Below are positions 1 to 7,571 of a stretch of 64,000 nucleotides of DNA, piece by piece. Source of the DNA: Rhizobiales bacterium SYSU XM002 (GTDB taxonomy: Bacteria; Pseudomonadota; Alphaproteobacteria; Rhizobiales; Beijerinckiaceae). Each line of letters starts with the position of its first letter. The stretch's first letter is position 1. The position numbers and the translations under genes are program-made. The notes beneath the pieces are model-generated. The model was given only the letters and a program-made list of their open reading frames with translations, made no database searches and was not told the origin of the DNA. The stretch is taken from NCBI GenBank assembly GCA_009846685.1, contig VWVY01000009.1, positions 1 through 64,000 of the forward strand, read 5' to 3'.

Positions 1-117
1 TGGACTGTGACAAAGTCTATTCAGCCGAGCTTGGATAGAGGCAATAGGGCAGTGAAAATAGCACAGCTTTTGTTCTTGACTCGTTCTCCCTTAGCGTTGG
101 TTAGCGAGAAATCAGCG

Positions 118-276
118 CTATGCCCTCCCCATGCCGCCAGCCTCCATGCAGGGGCAAACGACGAAGGCGCACCGGGCGTGCGCGCGACCTATCCGATGCC
201 AGGCGTCTTTACCGCATACCTGCGCGATCCGTGGGGCAACAAGATCGAACTGGTCCATGGCGGATTCAGCACCTGA
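118..276 (+). pseudogene. 3' remnant of a VOC/glyoxalase-family gene
   Basis: Only the C-terminal ~50 codons of a vicinal-oxygen-chelate (glyoxalase/bleomycin-resistance) protein can be read. The residues AYLRDPWGNKIELVH near the end match the usual family ending (a DPxGNKIE motif that carries the last metal-ligand Glu), and ANDEGAPGVR upstream matches the segment that precedes it. The family normally has 120-140 residues. Upstream of about position 120 the reading frame stays open but has no family resemblance, so the 5' two thirds are missing, apparently lost at a junction near the left edge. It overlaps the first codons of the following glycosylase gene. Almost certainly non-functional. 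The boundary is approximate. Confidence 0.65.
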
Positions 277-874
277 TCACGGCCCGGCCGAGATCGAAGG
301 GCTGCGCACGCAGGTCGCCGCCTGCACGGCATGCGCGGACCTGCCCCTCGGGCCGCGTCCAATCGTTCAGATCGGTGCAGGCGCGCGCATTCTGATCGCG
401 GGCCAAGCACCGGGACGGCGGACGCATCTTGCTGGGCGCCCTTTCGACGACGCTTCAGGGGCGCGGCTGCGACAGTGGCTCGGCCTCGACGAGGCCACCT
501 TTCGGGATCCTACGAAGGTTGCCATCCTGCCGATGGGTTTCTGCTATCCCGGAACCGGCCGATCGGGCGACCTGCCGCCACGCCCCGAATGCGCGTCGCG
601 ATGGCGCCAACGGGCTCTCGATCTGCTTGCTAACGTCCAGTTGACCGTCGTCATCGGACGCCATGCCCAGGCTTGGCACTTACCGGACACCGCAGGCCTG
701 GCGCTGTCGGAAGCAATGCGCGACTGGTGGGTGCGCTGGCTCGAGACCGTCCTCCTGCCGCATCCAAGCCCGCGCAACACAGGCTGGTTACGGCGCAACG
801 GATGGTTCGAAACCGAGCTGTTGCCAACTGTGAAGTCTCGGATAGAGGCAGTCCTCGGTGATTCAACGTTGTGA
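257..874 (+). CDS. uracil-DNA glycosylase family protein
   Basis: 205 residues from the ATG at 257, about the normal length for the short uracil-DNA glycosylase superfamily proteins of alphaproteobacteria. An N-terminal Cys pair (AACTACADLPLG) is followed by the motif GQAPGRRTHLAG, which corresponds to the active-site loop (GQAPG) of the superfamily, and a C-terminal HPSPRN motif corresponds to the second catalytic/DNA-intercalating loop. The family removes uracil or related damaged bases from DNA; the exact substrate here cannot be read. The start overlaps the end of the VOC remnant by 20 bp in another frame. A longer in-frame start at 131 would lie inside the remnant and adds residues without family resemblance, so it was rejected. 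Confidence 0.82.
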   Translation: MADSAPDHGPAEIEGLRTQVAACTACADLPLGPRPIVQIGAGARILIAGQAPGRRTHLAGRPFDDASGARLRQWLGLDEATFRDPTKVAILPMGFCYPGTGRSGDLPPRPECASRWRQRALDLLANVQLTVVIGRHAQAWHLPDTAGLALSEAMRDWWVRWLETVLLPHPSPRNTGWLRRNGWFETELLPTVKSRIEAVLGDSTL

Positions 875-1274
875 CGCACAGAATGGCCAATTCCCGTCCA
901 GCGAAAGCATCGGCGAAGACCACCAACCTAACGACAGGCTGCGAAAGCATGGTAAAGCCTTTTTTCCCGGCCCCGGCGCCAAGCGTGGGTGGATAGGGCT
1001 CATAGCGGATCGAAGCGCCAGTCTCGCCCCTAACTGCAATGGAACTGAGAACTTTTCCTAAGAAGGCAGAGTAAGTCCGGCGCTGGCCCATCCTCTCCGG
1101 CATGTGTTGTTTGTGGGTGCCGCAGACCGAGCCTTCCACAAAGCTGCCTGTGAAACCCTTTGCATCGGGTGTCCGCTTTGGCCCGGAAACGCCAGTGTGC
1201 TCTACGCGGGCGAACGTCTGATTTGCTCCGGTCGGCGTCCATAACCTGCCGGACCGGATACGGCCCCAGAGCTG
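875..1274. other. 400-bp stretch with no supportable gene
   Basis: This lies between the glycosylase stop and the repC stop. Short ORFs exist on both strands (for example 858-1061 plus and 1030-1278 minus) but none has a recognisable motif, a clear ribosome binding site or convincing codon use. No strong hairpin with a U tract was seen. Confidence 0.5.
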
Positions 1275-2564
1275 TCATAGCGGAATCCCCTTGCCGCCCC
1301 GCATGGCCTTCAGCTTGGTGCCGATCAGCGCCATGAGGATGGGCCCGACAGAGAATTGCCCCTCGCGCTTCTTCTCGGTCAGAGCGCGGAGATAGCCGCC
1401 GGGGAAGCGCACCTCATCGCCTTTCTGAAGGATCGCCGCGACAACGATCGAGGCATCGGCCTGCCCCATGGTTTCCACGGCATCGCGCCAGGCATCCGGC
1501 GAGATGCCGAGCATGGCCCTGACAAGCTCTGCAGCTTTCAGGAATTCGGCCCAGTTGGGCGGTGAAGCCCCCTGCCCTTCCTGTCCCGCGATATAATCGA
1601 GGATATCCGGGCAGGCCTCGATCACCATCGGCAGCGGCGTGCCAAGGCTCGGGCGGGATGCCTCGACCGCCTCCCCTTCCCTCACCAACTCAGCTTGAGC
1701 TGAACCATGGGTCGCAGGATCGGACTGGCGCTGGTCGCTCCTGTCTTTTTTGAAGGCAGGTTCAGATTCTGGAATGTCTGATTTTGAATTCTGTTTGTGG
1801 CGCTCGGAATGGGACTCATTGGCGCTTGTTTTAGTGGAATTTGTGAAGAGTTCCAGGTGCTTCAGGATCTCGGCGGAAAAGTCTTCGAGATCAGCCGCAA
1901 TCGCCTTCAGCTCGGCAAGGCTGGCGGAGCGTTTGAGACGCCCGATCAGCGCCAGATATTGTCCGTGAAGGCCCTGCCAGTCGCCCGGAAGCGCCTCCTC
2001 CATGCCGAGCAGGATCATCTTGGTGATGTCGCGACGCGCCAGCGTGATGCGCTCCCGCGCGAGCCTCAGCGCTCGGCGCTCGGCCTGAACCTCGGCCGCG
2101 AGTGCCTCGAACTCCTCGGCTCGCGCGACGAGCGGCGTCAGCTCGAAACCGAAAGCGAGGCTCACCTCGCCATCCATGCCGCGCCGGGCGTAGCGCTTGC
2201 CATTGGGGCTGTCGCGGCGAATGACGATGCCGGCCTCCACCAACGCCGCGAGATGCCGCCGAAGAGTCGCCGGCGCGATGCCATGAGCGCGACTGCAGAG
2301 CTTCTCGTTGGAGGGGAAGACGATCAGCGGATCACCCGCCGTCAGCGTCGTCTCCTGATGGAAGGACAACAATGCGTGAAGCACAGCAATGGCCCGATCC
2401 GGCAGGCCGAGCTTGTCCTTGGCCTCCGTAATGGCCTGAAAGATTTTCCACTTGTGGACGGTCTTTTCCGGTTCAACCGCCCTCGCCTGCTGCTGCGTGG
2501 CGATCAGGCCAAGCGACAGCGTTCGCCGCCCGAAGGGCGTCGTCACTAATCCCTGTTGCGTCAT
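1275..2564 (-). CDS. repC: plasmid replication initiator RepC
   Basis: 429 residues, standard length for RepC (about 400-440). The N-terminal region (residues 30-170) has the winged-helix arrangement of the family, with KWKIFQAITEAKDKLGLPDRAIAVLHALLSF-type sequence and the stretch NEKLCSRAHGIAPATLRRHL, in which the DNA-binding helix lies. A Ser/Asp/Glu-rich hydrophilic linker (about 255-300) separates it from the conserved C-terminal domain (PLPMVIEACPDILDY onward; ends in the GYLRALTEKKREGQFSVGP region). RepC starts replication, and in repABC plasmids the origin generally lies inside repC itself. Last gene of the repABC operon, separated from repB by 188 bp that hold the antisense RNA gene. 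The start MTQQGLVTTPFGRR is typical of the family. Confidence 0.97.
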   Translation of the reverse strand: MTQQGLVTTPFGRRTLSLGLIATQQQARAVEPEKTVHKWKIFQAITEAKDKLGLPDRAIAVLHALLSFHQETTLTAGDPLIVFPSNEKLCSRAHGIAPATLRRHLAALVEAGIVIRRDSPNGKRYARRGMDGEVSLAFGFELTPLVARAEEFEALAAEVQAERRALRLARERITLARRDITKMILLGMEEALPGDWQGLHGQYLALIGRLKRSASLAELKAIAADLEDFSAEILKHLELFTNSTKTSANESHSERHKQNSKSDIPESEPAFKKDRSDQRQSDPATHGSAQAELVREGEAVEASRPSLGTPLPMVIEACPDILDYIAGQEGQGASPPNWAEFLKAAELVRAMLGISPDAWRDAVETMGQADASIVVAAILQKGDEVRFPGGYLRALTEKKREGQFSVGPILMALIGTKLKAMRGGKGIPL

Positions 2565-2629
2565 AGTCCTTGCCTCAATCAGGCAAAAGAATTGAGCCCG
2601 CCGAAAAGGCAGTTGTCCGCTCGGGACTC

Positions 2630-2658
2630 TTGACAGCGATTCGCGGAAGTGGGATTCT
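2630..2658 (+). promoter_or_regulatory. candidate promoter of the counter-transcribed RNA
   Basis: A perfect TTGACA (2630-2635) is followed after 17 bp by GATTCT (2653-2658), which matches the -10 consensus at three of six positions including the final T. It points away from repABC, in the orientation expected for the incompatibility RNA of this plasmid class. Confidence 0.65.
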
Positions 2659-2662
2659 CAAG

Positions 2663-2715
2663 GTGCGAACAAGAGAGGGCTTCCGGTGGAAACGTCGGGG
2701 GCCTTTTTCTTTTGT
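2663..2715 (+). ncRNA. counter-transcribed RNA between repB and repC (incompatibility RNA)
   Basis: A short transcript starting about 7 bp after the candidate -10 would run antisense to the repC leader. It ends in a hairpin: AGG plus CTTCC on the left (2676-2684, with one bulged G) pairs with GGGGG plus CCT on the right (2697-2704), followed by a T-rich run (TTTTTCTTTT). In repABC plasmids such an RNA of about 50-60 nt, encoded in this gap on the opposite strand, represses RepC synthesis and causes incompatibility. The position, size, promoter and terminator agree; the ends are inferred. Confidence 0.72.
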
Positions 2716-2752
2716 CGAATTGTCCTTTCCTGGTTGGGTCAGTGGTTCGGGT

Positions 2753-3760
2753 TCACTGGCTCCGCTTCTCGTACTCCTCGAAAAGCGAGGCGAGGCGTGA
2801 GCCTAGAAAAGTCGCGAAGTCTTTCGGCACCGCTGGGTCGAACCGCAGGATGGTTCGACCGCTATCTTCGGCCAGGAAGGCAAGCCCCCTCCCCTCGCCG
2901 CTTGACCAGATTGGTTGCGGCTGAAGCGGTTTTTCCGGCTTTGAGATTGCAGCCAGAACCCTCAGGAACCGGGTATCTGAATCATGGCTGAGATCGGGAT
3001 CGGCAAGAACACGCTGAACCACGGCCAGCGCCTTTCCCTGTTTGAGACGATCCGAGAGATCCATCCAACGGCGTCGGCCCGCCTTTGGTGCAGGTCCGAT
3101 TGCTCGGGCAATCGGTTCAGGCACCGCCCTTGCGACGGAGATAAGCTTGGAGAGTTCCGTCTTGTCGGTCGACAATGCCGCCATGATCAACTGGCGATCA
3201 GTTCCTCGATCTTCGAGAGATTTCGCGAACATCGCCTTCTCGATGAAGGACAGATCTTTTCGCGCCGAGTTCTCCAATCCCTGGGCTAGGACAAGAGCCT
3301 CATCATCGAATGCGCGAATAACGGCCTTGAGCGACAGCCCCAGTTCCTTCGCAGCCCGCCAGCGGCGATGCCCGTAGGCAAGCTGAAAATATCCGTCGCG
3401 AACAGGATGCGGGCGCAGCAGGACCGGAACCTCCTGTCCGTGCTCCCGCAGGGACGCCTTGAGCTGTTCAAACGCCTCGTCATCCGCCTGGTCAAAGCGG
3501 TCCAGAACGAAGGACGGCTCGACCCGCGCAGGATCGATCTCGACGACGTTCTGTCCCTTCGCCAGAGCCTCTTTCAGGGCCCGCGCTTCATCTTCGATCT
3601 TGTCCAGCGTCAGCCCCATCGTTCGTACGGGCCCCGCCAGCGTTCGCTGCGGCGGCTGCGCGGGTGGAGCCTGTTCAACAGGAGCAGCCGCGGCGGGAGC
3701 AGAGTTGGCCGCGGCCAACTGTTCCTCGATCAGGGACTTAATGAGATTGCGGCGCGTCAT
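2753..3760 (-). CDS. repB: plasmid partitioning protein RepB (ParB family)
   Basis: 335 residues from MTRRNLIKSL. The ParB/sulfiredoxin-fold N-terminal domain is visible (IDPARVEPSFVLDR, then YGHRRWRAAKELG, the conserved ParB box), followed by a helix-turn-helix region (residues about 165-215, ELSKLISVARAVPEPIARAIG) and a C-terminal dimerisation part. RepB binds parS and works with the RepA ATPase in plasmid segregation. The start ATG overlaps the repA stop (ATGA), with a GGGGGAGAG ribosome binding site just upstream, so the two are translationally coupled; an upstream start at 3775 would lie inside repA. One parS palindrome lies inside its 5' coding region. Confidence 0.96.
   Translation of the reverse strand: MTRRNLIKSLIEEQLAAANSAPAAAAPVEQAPPAQPPQRTLAGPVRTMGLTLDKIEDEARALKEALAKGQNVVEIDPARVEPSFVLDRFDQADDEAFEQLKASLREHGQEVPVLLRPHPVRDGYFQLAYGHRRWRAAKELGLSLKAVIRAFDDEALVLAQGLENSARKDLSFIEKAMFAKSLEDRGTDRQLIMAALSTDKTELSKLISVARAVPEPIARAIGPAPKAGRRRWMDLSDRLKQGKALAVVQRVLADPDLSHDSDTRFLRVLAAISKPEKPLQPQPIWSSGEGRGLAFLAEDSGRTILRFDPAVPKDFATFLGSRLASLFEEYEKRSQ
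3704..3719. promoter_or_regulatory. parS centromere-like site 1 (inside repB)
   Basis: GTTGGCCGCGGCCAAC is a perfect 16-bp palindrome matching the repABC parS consensus GTTNNNNGCNNNNAAC. It lies in codons near the start of repB, encoding LAAAN. An identical copy occurs at 5108-5123. Confidence 0.88.
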
Positions 3761-4971
3761 GCATCTCTCCCCCACGCTTTGCGGATGAGCCCAAGAATCT
3801 CGCCATTCACTGCATCGAGCGATTCAATCGCACGATCATAAGTCGCACGCCCAACTGCGCCGCGATCAAGTTCATAGAGGGATTGTTTGGTGAGCCCAGC
3901 ATCAGCGATGGCAGTGGATTTCCATACCGTCGCTGCCAGCACATCATCTCCAAAGAGCCCGCGAAGCAGCGCCACGACCTGCGACTGCGGCCCATCATGA
4001 GGTTCATGCCGGGTGACAACGTAGCGAATGAAATCGTGGTGCAGATCACCGCCTGCATTGCGGACAACGGACATCAAGTCGGCCGTCATCAGCAGAAACT
4101 GCGACATCGAAGCGACGTCGACCATCTGCGGATGAATTGTCACGAGCAGCGAGGTCGCGGCACACAGCGCTCCGAGCGTCAGGTAGCCGAGCTGGGGCGG
4201 GCAATCGATGATTACCACGTCATAATCAGCCTCGACTTCGTTCAGCGCCTTGCCAACGCGCTGGAAGAACAATCCGCCAGCCGGACGACCACCTTCAAGG
4301 AGAGCTCGGGGTGTATCATGCTCAAACTCCATCAACTCGAGATTGCCGGGGATCAGATCGAGGCCGTCGAAATAGGTCTTGCGAATGCACGACTTTGCAG
4401 AACGACGGGCATCGTCGTAGCGGATAGCTCCGTAAAGCGTGTCCCCTTCCGCAAGATCGAATTCCGGCTGAAGCCCCAGCATGGCCGTCATCGAGGCCTG
4501 GGGATCAAGGTCCAGAGCCAAAACCCGATATCCGCTCAATGCAAGAAATTGTGCCAGATAAAGCGCCGTTGTTGTTTTGGCTGAGCCGCCTTTGAAGTTG
4601 ACGCAGGCGATTGTCTGAAGCCGCTCACCGGGCTTACGGTGAGGCAGAATAACGTCGGCATCACGAGGCTTGGCATTGGCGATGTAGCGCCTAAGCACGT
4701 TGATTTGTGCCAGCGTATAGGAGCGCCGGCCAGTCAGGGAAACCTCCGGCGTCGGCCCAATTCCGTCAATCGAAAGCTGGCGGAGATAACCGTCAGACAC
4801 ATTCAGCAGCCGCGCAGCCTCGCCGGAGGTAAACGACCTCAGAGATTTCCTGCTATCTGGTGGAAAGAGTCGCGACCCGAGCGACTGCAACTGCCCAGAG
4901 AGCAGCTTTGCATGCGCCGCAATTTTGGCGTCTGATGCGACCCGACCGGAACGAAGCGAAGCCGTGTCCAC
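3757..4971 (-). CDS. repA: plasmid partitioning ATPase RepA (ParA family)
   Basis: 404 residues, normal for RepA. A MerR-like helix-turn-helix sits at residues 46-95 (FTSGEAARLLNVSDGYLRQL). A deviant Walker A motif KGGSAKTTT (about 127-135) is preceded by ACVNF, and the Walker A' region reads LALDLDPQASMT. A VVIIDCPPQLG motif is typical of ParA ATPases. RepA segregates the plasmid with RepB and represses its own operon. First gene of repABC. It overlaps repB by 4 bp. The region upstream (4972-5107) carries an inverted repeat suited to autoregulation and the second parS. Confidence 0.97.
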   Translation of the reverse strand: MDTASLRSGRVASDAKIAAHAKLLSGQLQSLGSRLFPPDSRKSLRSFTSGEAARLLNVSDGYLRQLSIDGIGPTPEVSLTGRRSYTLAQINVLRRYIANAKPRDADVILPHRKPGERLQTIACVNFKGGSAKTTTALYLAQFLALSGYRVLALDLDPQASMTAMLGLQPEFDLAEGDTLYGAIRYDDARRSAKSCIRKTYFDGLDLIPGNLELMEFEHDTPRALLEGGRPAGGLFFQRVGKALNEVEADYDVVIIDCPPQLGYLTLGALCAATSLLVTIHPQMVDVASMSQFLLMTADLMSVVRNAGGDLHHDFIRYVVTRHEPHDGPQSQVVALLRGLFGDDVLAATVWKSTAIADAGLTKQSLYELDRGAVGRATYDRAIESLDAVNGEILGLIRKAWGRDA

Positions 4972-4980
4972 GAATTAATT

Positions 4981-5028
4981 CTCCGATACGGATTTCAGTG
5001 CGACGCACCAGAATTTCCGTATCAGGAG
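4981..5028. promoter_or_regulatory. inverted repeat upstream of repA, candidate RepA operator
   Basis: CTCCGATACGGA (4981-4992) is mirrored by TCCGTATCAGGAG (5016-5028): eight perfectly paired bases extended by four more after a single bulged base. It begins 10 bp upstream of the repA ATG, where RepA/RepB autorepression of repABC operons acts. The role is inferred. Confidence 0.6.
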
Positions 5029-5107
5029 AGACACGATTCCTTCGCACGAGCAAGAACTTTATCGTTAAGCCACGTTAACCCGATTCTAGAAATGGCCTGC
5101 TCAGAAA

Positions 5108-5123
5108 GTTGGCCGCGGCCAAC
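5108..5123. promoter_or_regulatory. parS centromere-like site 2 (upstream of repA)
   Basis: Identical 16-bp palindrome GTTGGCCGCGGCCAAC, 137 bp upstream of the repA start and 47 bp past the stop of the DUF736 gene. Two identical copies flanking repA support a genuine RepB binding site. Confidence 0.88.
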
Positions 5124-5170
5124 TCGAGAAGACCGCCCACCTTTCGGCGGGCGGCCCAATGCCCTCGCCC

Positions 5171-5500
5171 TCAGTGGCGAGAGCGCTTAGCGGTGCTGCG
5201 CGGGCGGTTCCAGAGGAGGTCGAAGCCACCGTCACGATTGACCACCAGGTTGGCGAAGATGGGCTTCGGGAGGCTGGGGTCATCGATACGGACCTGATGA
5301 TATTCGCGGCCACTCTCACGGGCGGTCTTGGGCCATGCGGCGCCGAGCTCGATATCGCCGGCGTAGAGGCGGAAGGAGGGTGCACCCTTGCTCTCGCTTT
5401 CGACCGGCTCGAAGGTCGCCTGTGTGTCGAGGGTCAGGGTCTTGATTGCGCCCTGGAGGAAGCCATCCTTGGCCAAAGAGAAGGTGCCGATCGTCGCCAT
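5171..5500 (-). CDS. DUF736 family protein
   Basis: 109 residues, the usual size of this small family of unknown function that is frequent on rhizobial plasmids and integrative elements. Recognisable by the start MATIGTFSLAKDGFLQG, the central YAGDIELGAAWPKT and the IANLV-type segment (PKPIFANLVVNRDGG) followed by LLWNRPR. The C-terminus is basic (RSTAKRSRH). It lies upstream of repABC on the same strand with parS between, and belongs to the backbone gene block that continues to 23.2 kb. No biochemical function is established. Confidence 0.9.
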   Translation of the reverse strand: MATIGTFSLAKDGFLQGAIKTLTLDTQATFEPVESESKGAPSFRLYAGDIELGAAWPKTARESGREYHQVRIDDPSLPKPIFANLVVNRDGGFDLLWNRPRSTAKRSRH

Positions 5501-6348
5501 ATGAATTCTCCATCTGTCTTGAGCTTCAGGCTCGCATCCATCGCGTTCCTGATGGCGATCGAAAGACCGGTGGCGAAGCGACCGGCACCCTGTGGGCCGA
5601 AACGAAGTGGAGGACGGGACAGACGGGGAAATTTGTTTCGCGATGCAAAGGCGGGTTACCCGCCGGCGGAAATTTCTTCGGAGGGCCCGTTGCCAGGTCG
5701 AAGCGAGGATGCGCAGCAGCCGGCCTCCGGTCAGATCCGCCCATCAGGGACGCGATGGACTGCGCCAGCATCTCGGGACAGGTGGTCAGACGACATGGCG
5801 CCTGAGGCTCGCCTTCCCTGCCAAGGATTTGAACTCTCCGAGTGCATTCCCCCCTGCTCTCAGGCCTCTGGGGTCGCTGTGGCGAAACGAAGAGGAAGCA
5901 GCGGCCCAACCAACCGACTGTGTGTCACGGCAGTGAGAATGCAAGCCTGAGCCATGATCCAGCGAGACGTCGGCAGATCCAGCTTCGGGGACCAACCCAT
6001 ACCAGCCACCCCTGCCCTGCCGGCCCCAATCAAACGTGGCATCCGCAAAGAGCCTTCGCCCTGGTCCGGGCCAATTCGCATCGTCAGCAGACCAGGACAT
6101 TGACCAGTGAGAGCCTACCCGCCGATCCTGGTGCGCGGGCTCATTTCGTTGGAATTTGAAGCTTCAGCATCGAACGCATCAAATCTTCGCTTCCATTTCC
6201 TCCCAGGATAGCGGTCATTTTGGGGAAAATGGCGACGGGCTGCACCACAGCTCAAACACACGCACATTGAATGACCGGAGCACACTCACGAGAGAGCGTC
6301 TCCGACCTCAATCAATGCGGCACACAGTAATCGAGAAGTCGGCAGCGC
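5501..6348. other. 850-bp stretch with no supportable gene
   Basis: Between the DUF736 start and the stop of the DUF2493 gene. Open frames occur on both strands (minus 5526-5909 and 5786-6100, plus 5159-5950), a usual effect of high GC, but none has motifs or a convincing ribosome binding site. It is long for an intergenic gap in this compact backbone, so it may hold decayed genes or regulatory DNA. No iterons or clear terminators were seen. Confidence 0.45.
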
Positions 6349-7290
6349 CTATGCGCCGCCTGCCCTACATTTCCAGACCGGGATACCGAGCTTGCGCGCC
6401 TTGTCCCCGAGGTTCTCGACGATACCCGAGCCCGGGAACAGGATCAGGCCGATCGGCATGGCCTCGAGCAACTGATCGTTCCGCTTGAAGGGCGCGGCAT
6501 TGCGGTGCTTCGCCCAGTCCGGCTTGAAGATCACCTGGGGCACTTTCCGGTTCTCGGCCCAGCATGCCGCGATCCGCTCGGCACCACGACTGCCACCACC
6601 GTGGAGCAGCACCATGTCTGCGTGCTTGGCGCGGGTCTTGTCGAGAATATCCCAGATCCTGCCGTGATCGTTGTAGTCGGTCCCGCCAGCAAAGCCGATC
6701 CGGTGGCCTGCAGGGACAAGGACTGTCGTCTCGGCCACCTTCCGGGCGTTGATGAAATCCCGGCTGTCGATCATGGCCGAGGTCAGGGCGCGATGATTGA
6801 CGATCGATCCGGTACGGGGGCGCCACGTCGAGCCCGTCTCAACGGCGAAGAGATTGGCCGCGCTGTCCCGGAAATACTCGAACGCGTTGCGGCGTTCGAT
6901 GAGCGAGAGACCGAGAGCCGTCAGGCGCTCCAGCTCCACCGAGCGAACCTCCGAGCCATCCTGCTGTCCTTGCGAATTTTTCTGGGCGATCTCGTTGTCA
7001 TCGAGCAGGCGGCCCATGCGATCGGTCTGGCGGTGGAAGAGATTGACGAGGCTCCAGAGGAGATCAGGCAGATCCGGTTCAAGGCGCGTTTCGGCAAAGA
7101 GACCGGTTGCTGCTTCAAAGATTGTCGCCAACGCGAGCTCGGCAGCCTCAGGCGAGGGGAGGGGGCTCGGATCGCCCTCTTCCTCCAGTGGCCGGTAGCC
7201 ATGGAGCTGAAGCTCATCGAGGAGGTATGCCGAGGGCGAAGCCATGGTGACATCTGCCCTCTCGTCCCTGAAGTCCTGATCATCCAACAT
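6349..7290 (-). CDS. DUF2493 (SLOG-fold, YspA/cpYpsA-related) protein
   Basis: 313 residues from MLDDQDFRDER. The C-terminal 120 residues carry the DUF2493 core: RIGFAGGTDYNDHGRIWDIL, then VLLHGGGSRGAERIAACWAE, then VPQVIFKPDW and LILFPGSGIVENL. The GGT and HGGGSRGAE loops are the nucleotide-sugar/nucleotide-derivative binding loops of the SLOG superfamily. The N-terminal ~190 residues are the plasmid-type extension, of unknown role. It is a common backbone gene on alphaproteobacterial plasmids and has no known reaction. An in-frame upstream extension to 7476 is Arg/Pro-rich and non-conserved, so the internal ATG after AAAGG was chosen. Confidence 0.88.
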   Translation of the reverse strand: MLDDQDFRDERADVTMASPSAYLLDELQLHGYRPLEEEGDPSPLPSPEAAELALATIFEAATGLFAETRLEPDLPDLLWSLVNLFHRQTDRMGRLLDDNEIAQKNSQGQQDGSEVRSVELERLTALGLSLIERRNAFEYFRDSAANLFAVETGSTWRPRTGSIVNHRALTSAMIDSRDFINARKVAETTVLVPAGHRIGFAGGTDYNDHGRIWDILDKTRAKHADMVLLHGGGSRGAERIAACWAENRKVPQVIFKPDWAKHRNAAPFKRNDQLLEAMPIGLILFPGSGIVENLGDKARKLGIPVWKCRAGGA

Positions 7291-7571
7291 CGTCGCGCCT
7301 TTCGTGAGATCGACCCCGCATCCGCGCAGGGCCTTGACGGGCGATAAACGGGCGCGAGGGGCGGGGCGGTGCATCCCAAGGGCCCTTGGGCCCCGCCAGG
7401 GACCGCAACGGAGAGAAGGACAGCGCCAGCTGTTGCACCGGCCTGAACCTTGTGGCCCGATCGACCGTCTCTCCAAGGCCCGGGATGCCGGGCTCTGACA
7501 CCGACAGGGTGAGCGGAGGGAAGAGGGATTCGGTTATCGCTGTAGGCAGAGGTTAACAACGCATTAACCCA

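Noticed and set aside
5786-6100. possible small gene upstream of repABC in the 5.5-6.3 kb gap
   Set aside because: No motif or convincing ribosome binding site and overlapping frames on both strands; treated as non-coding.
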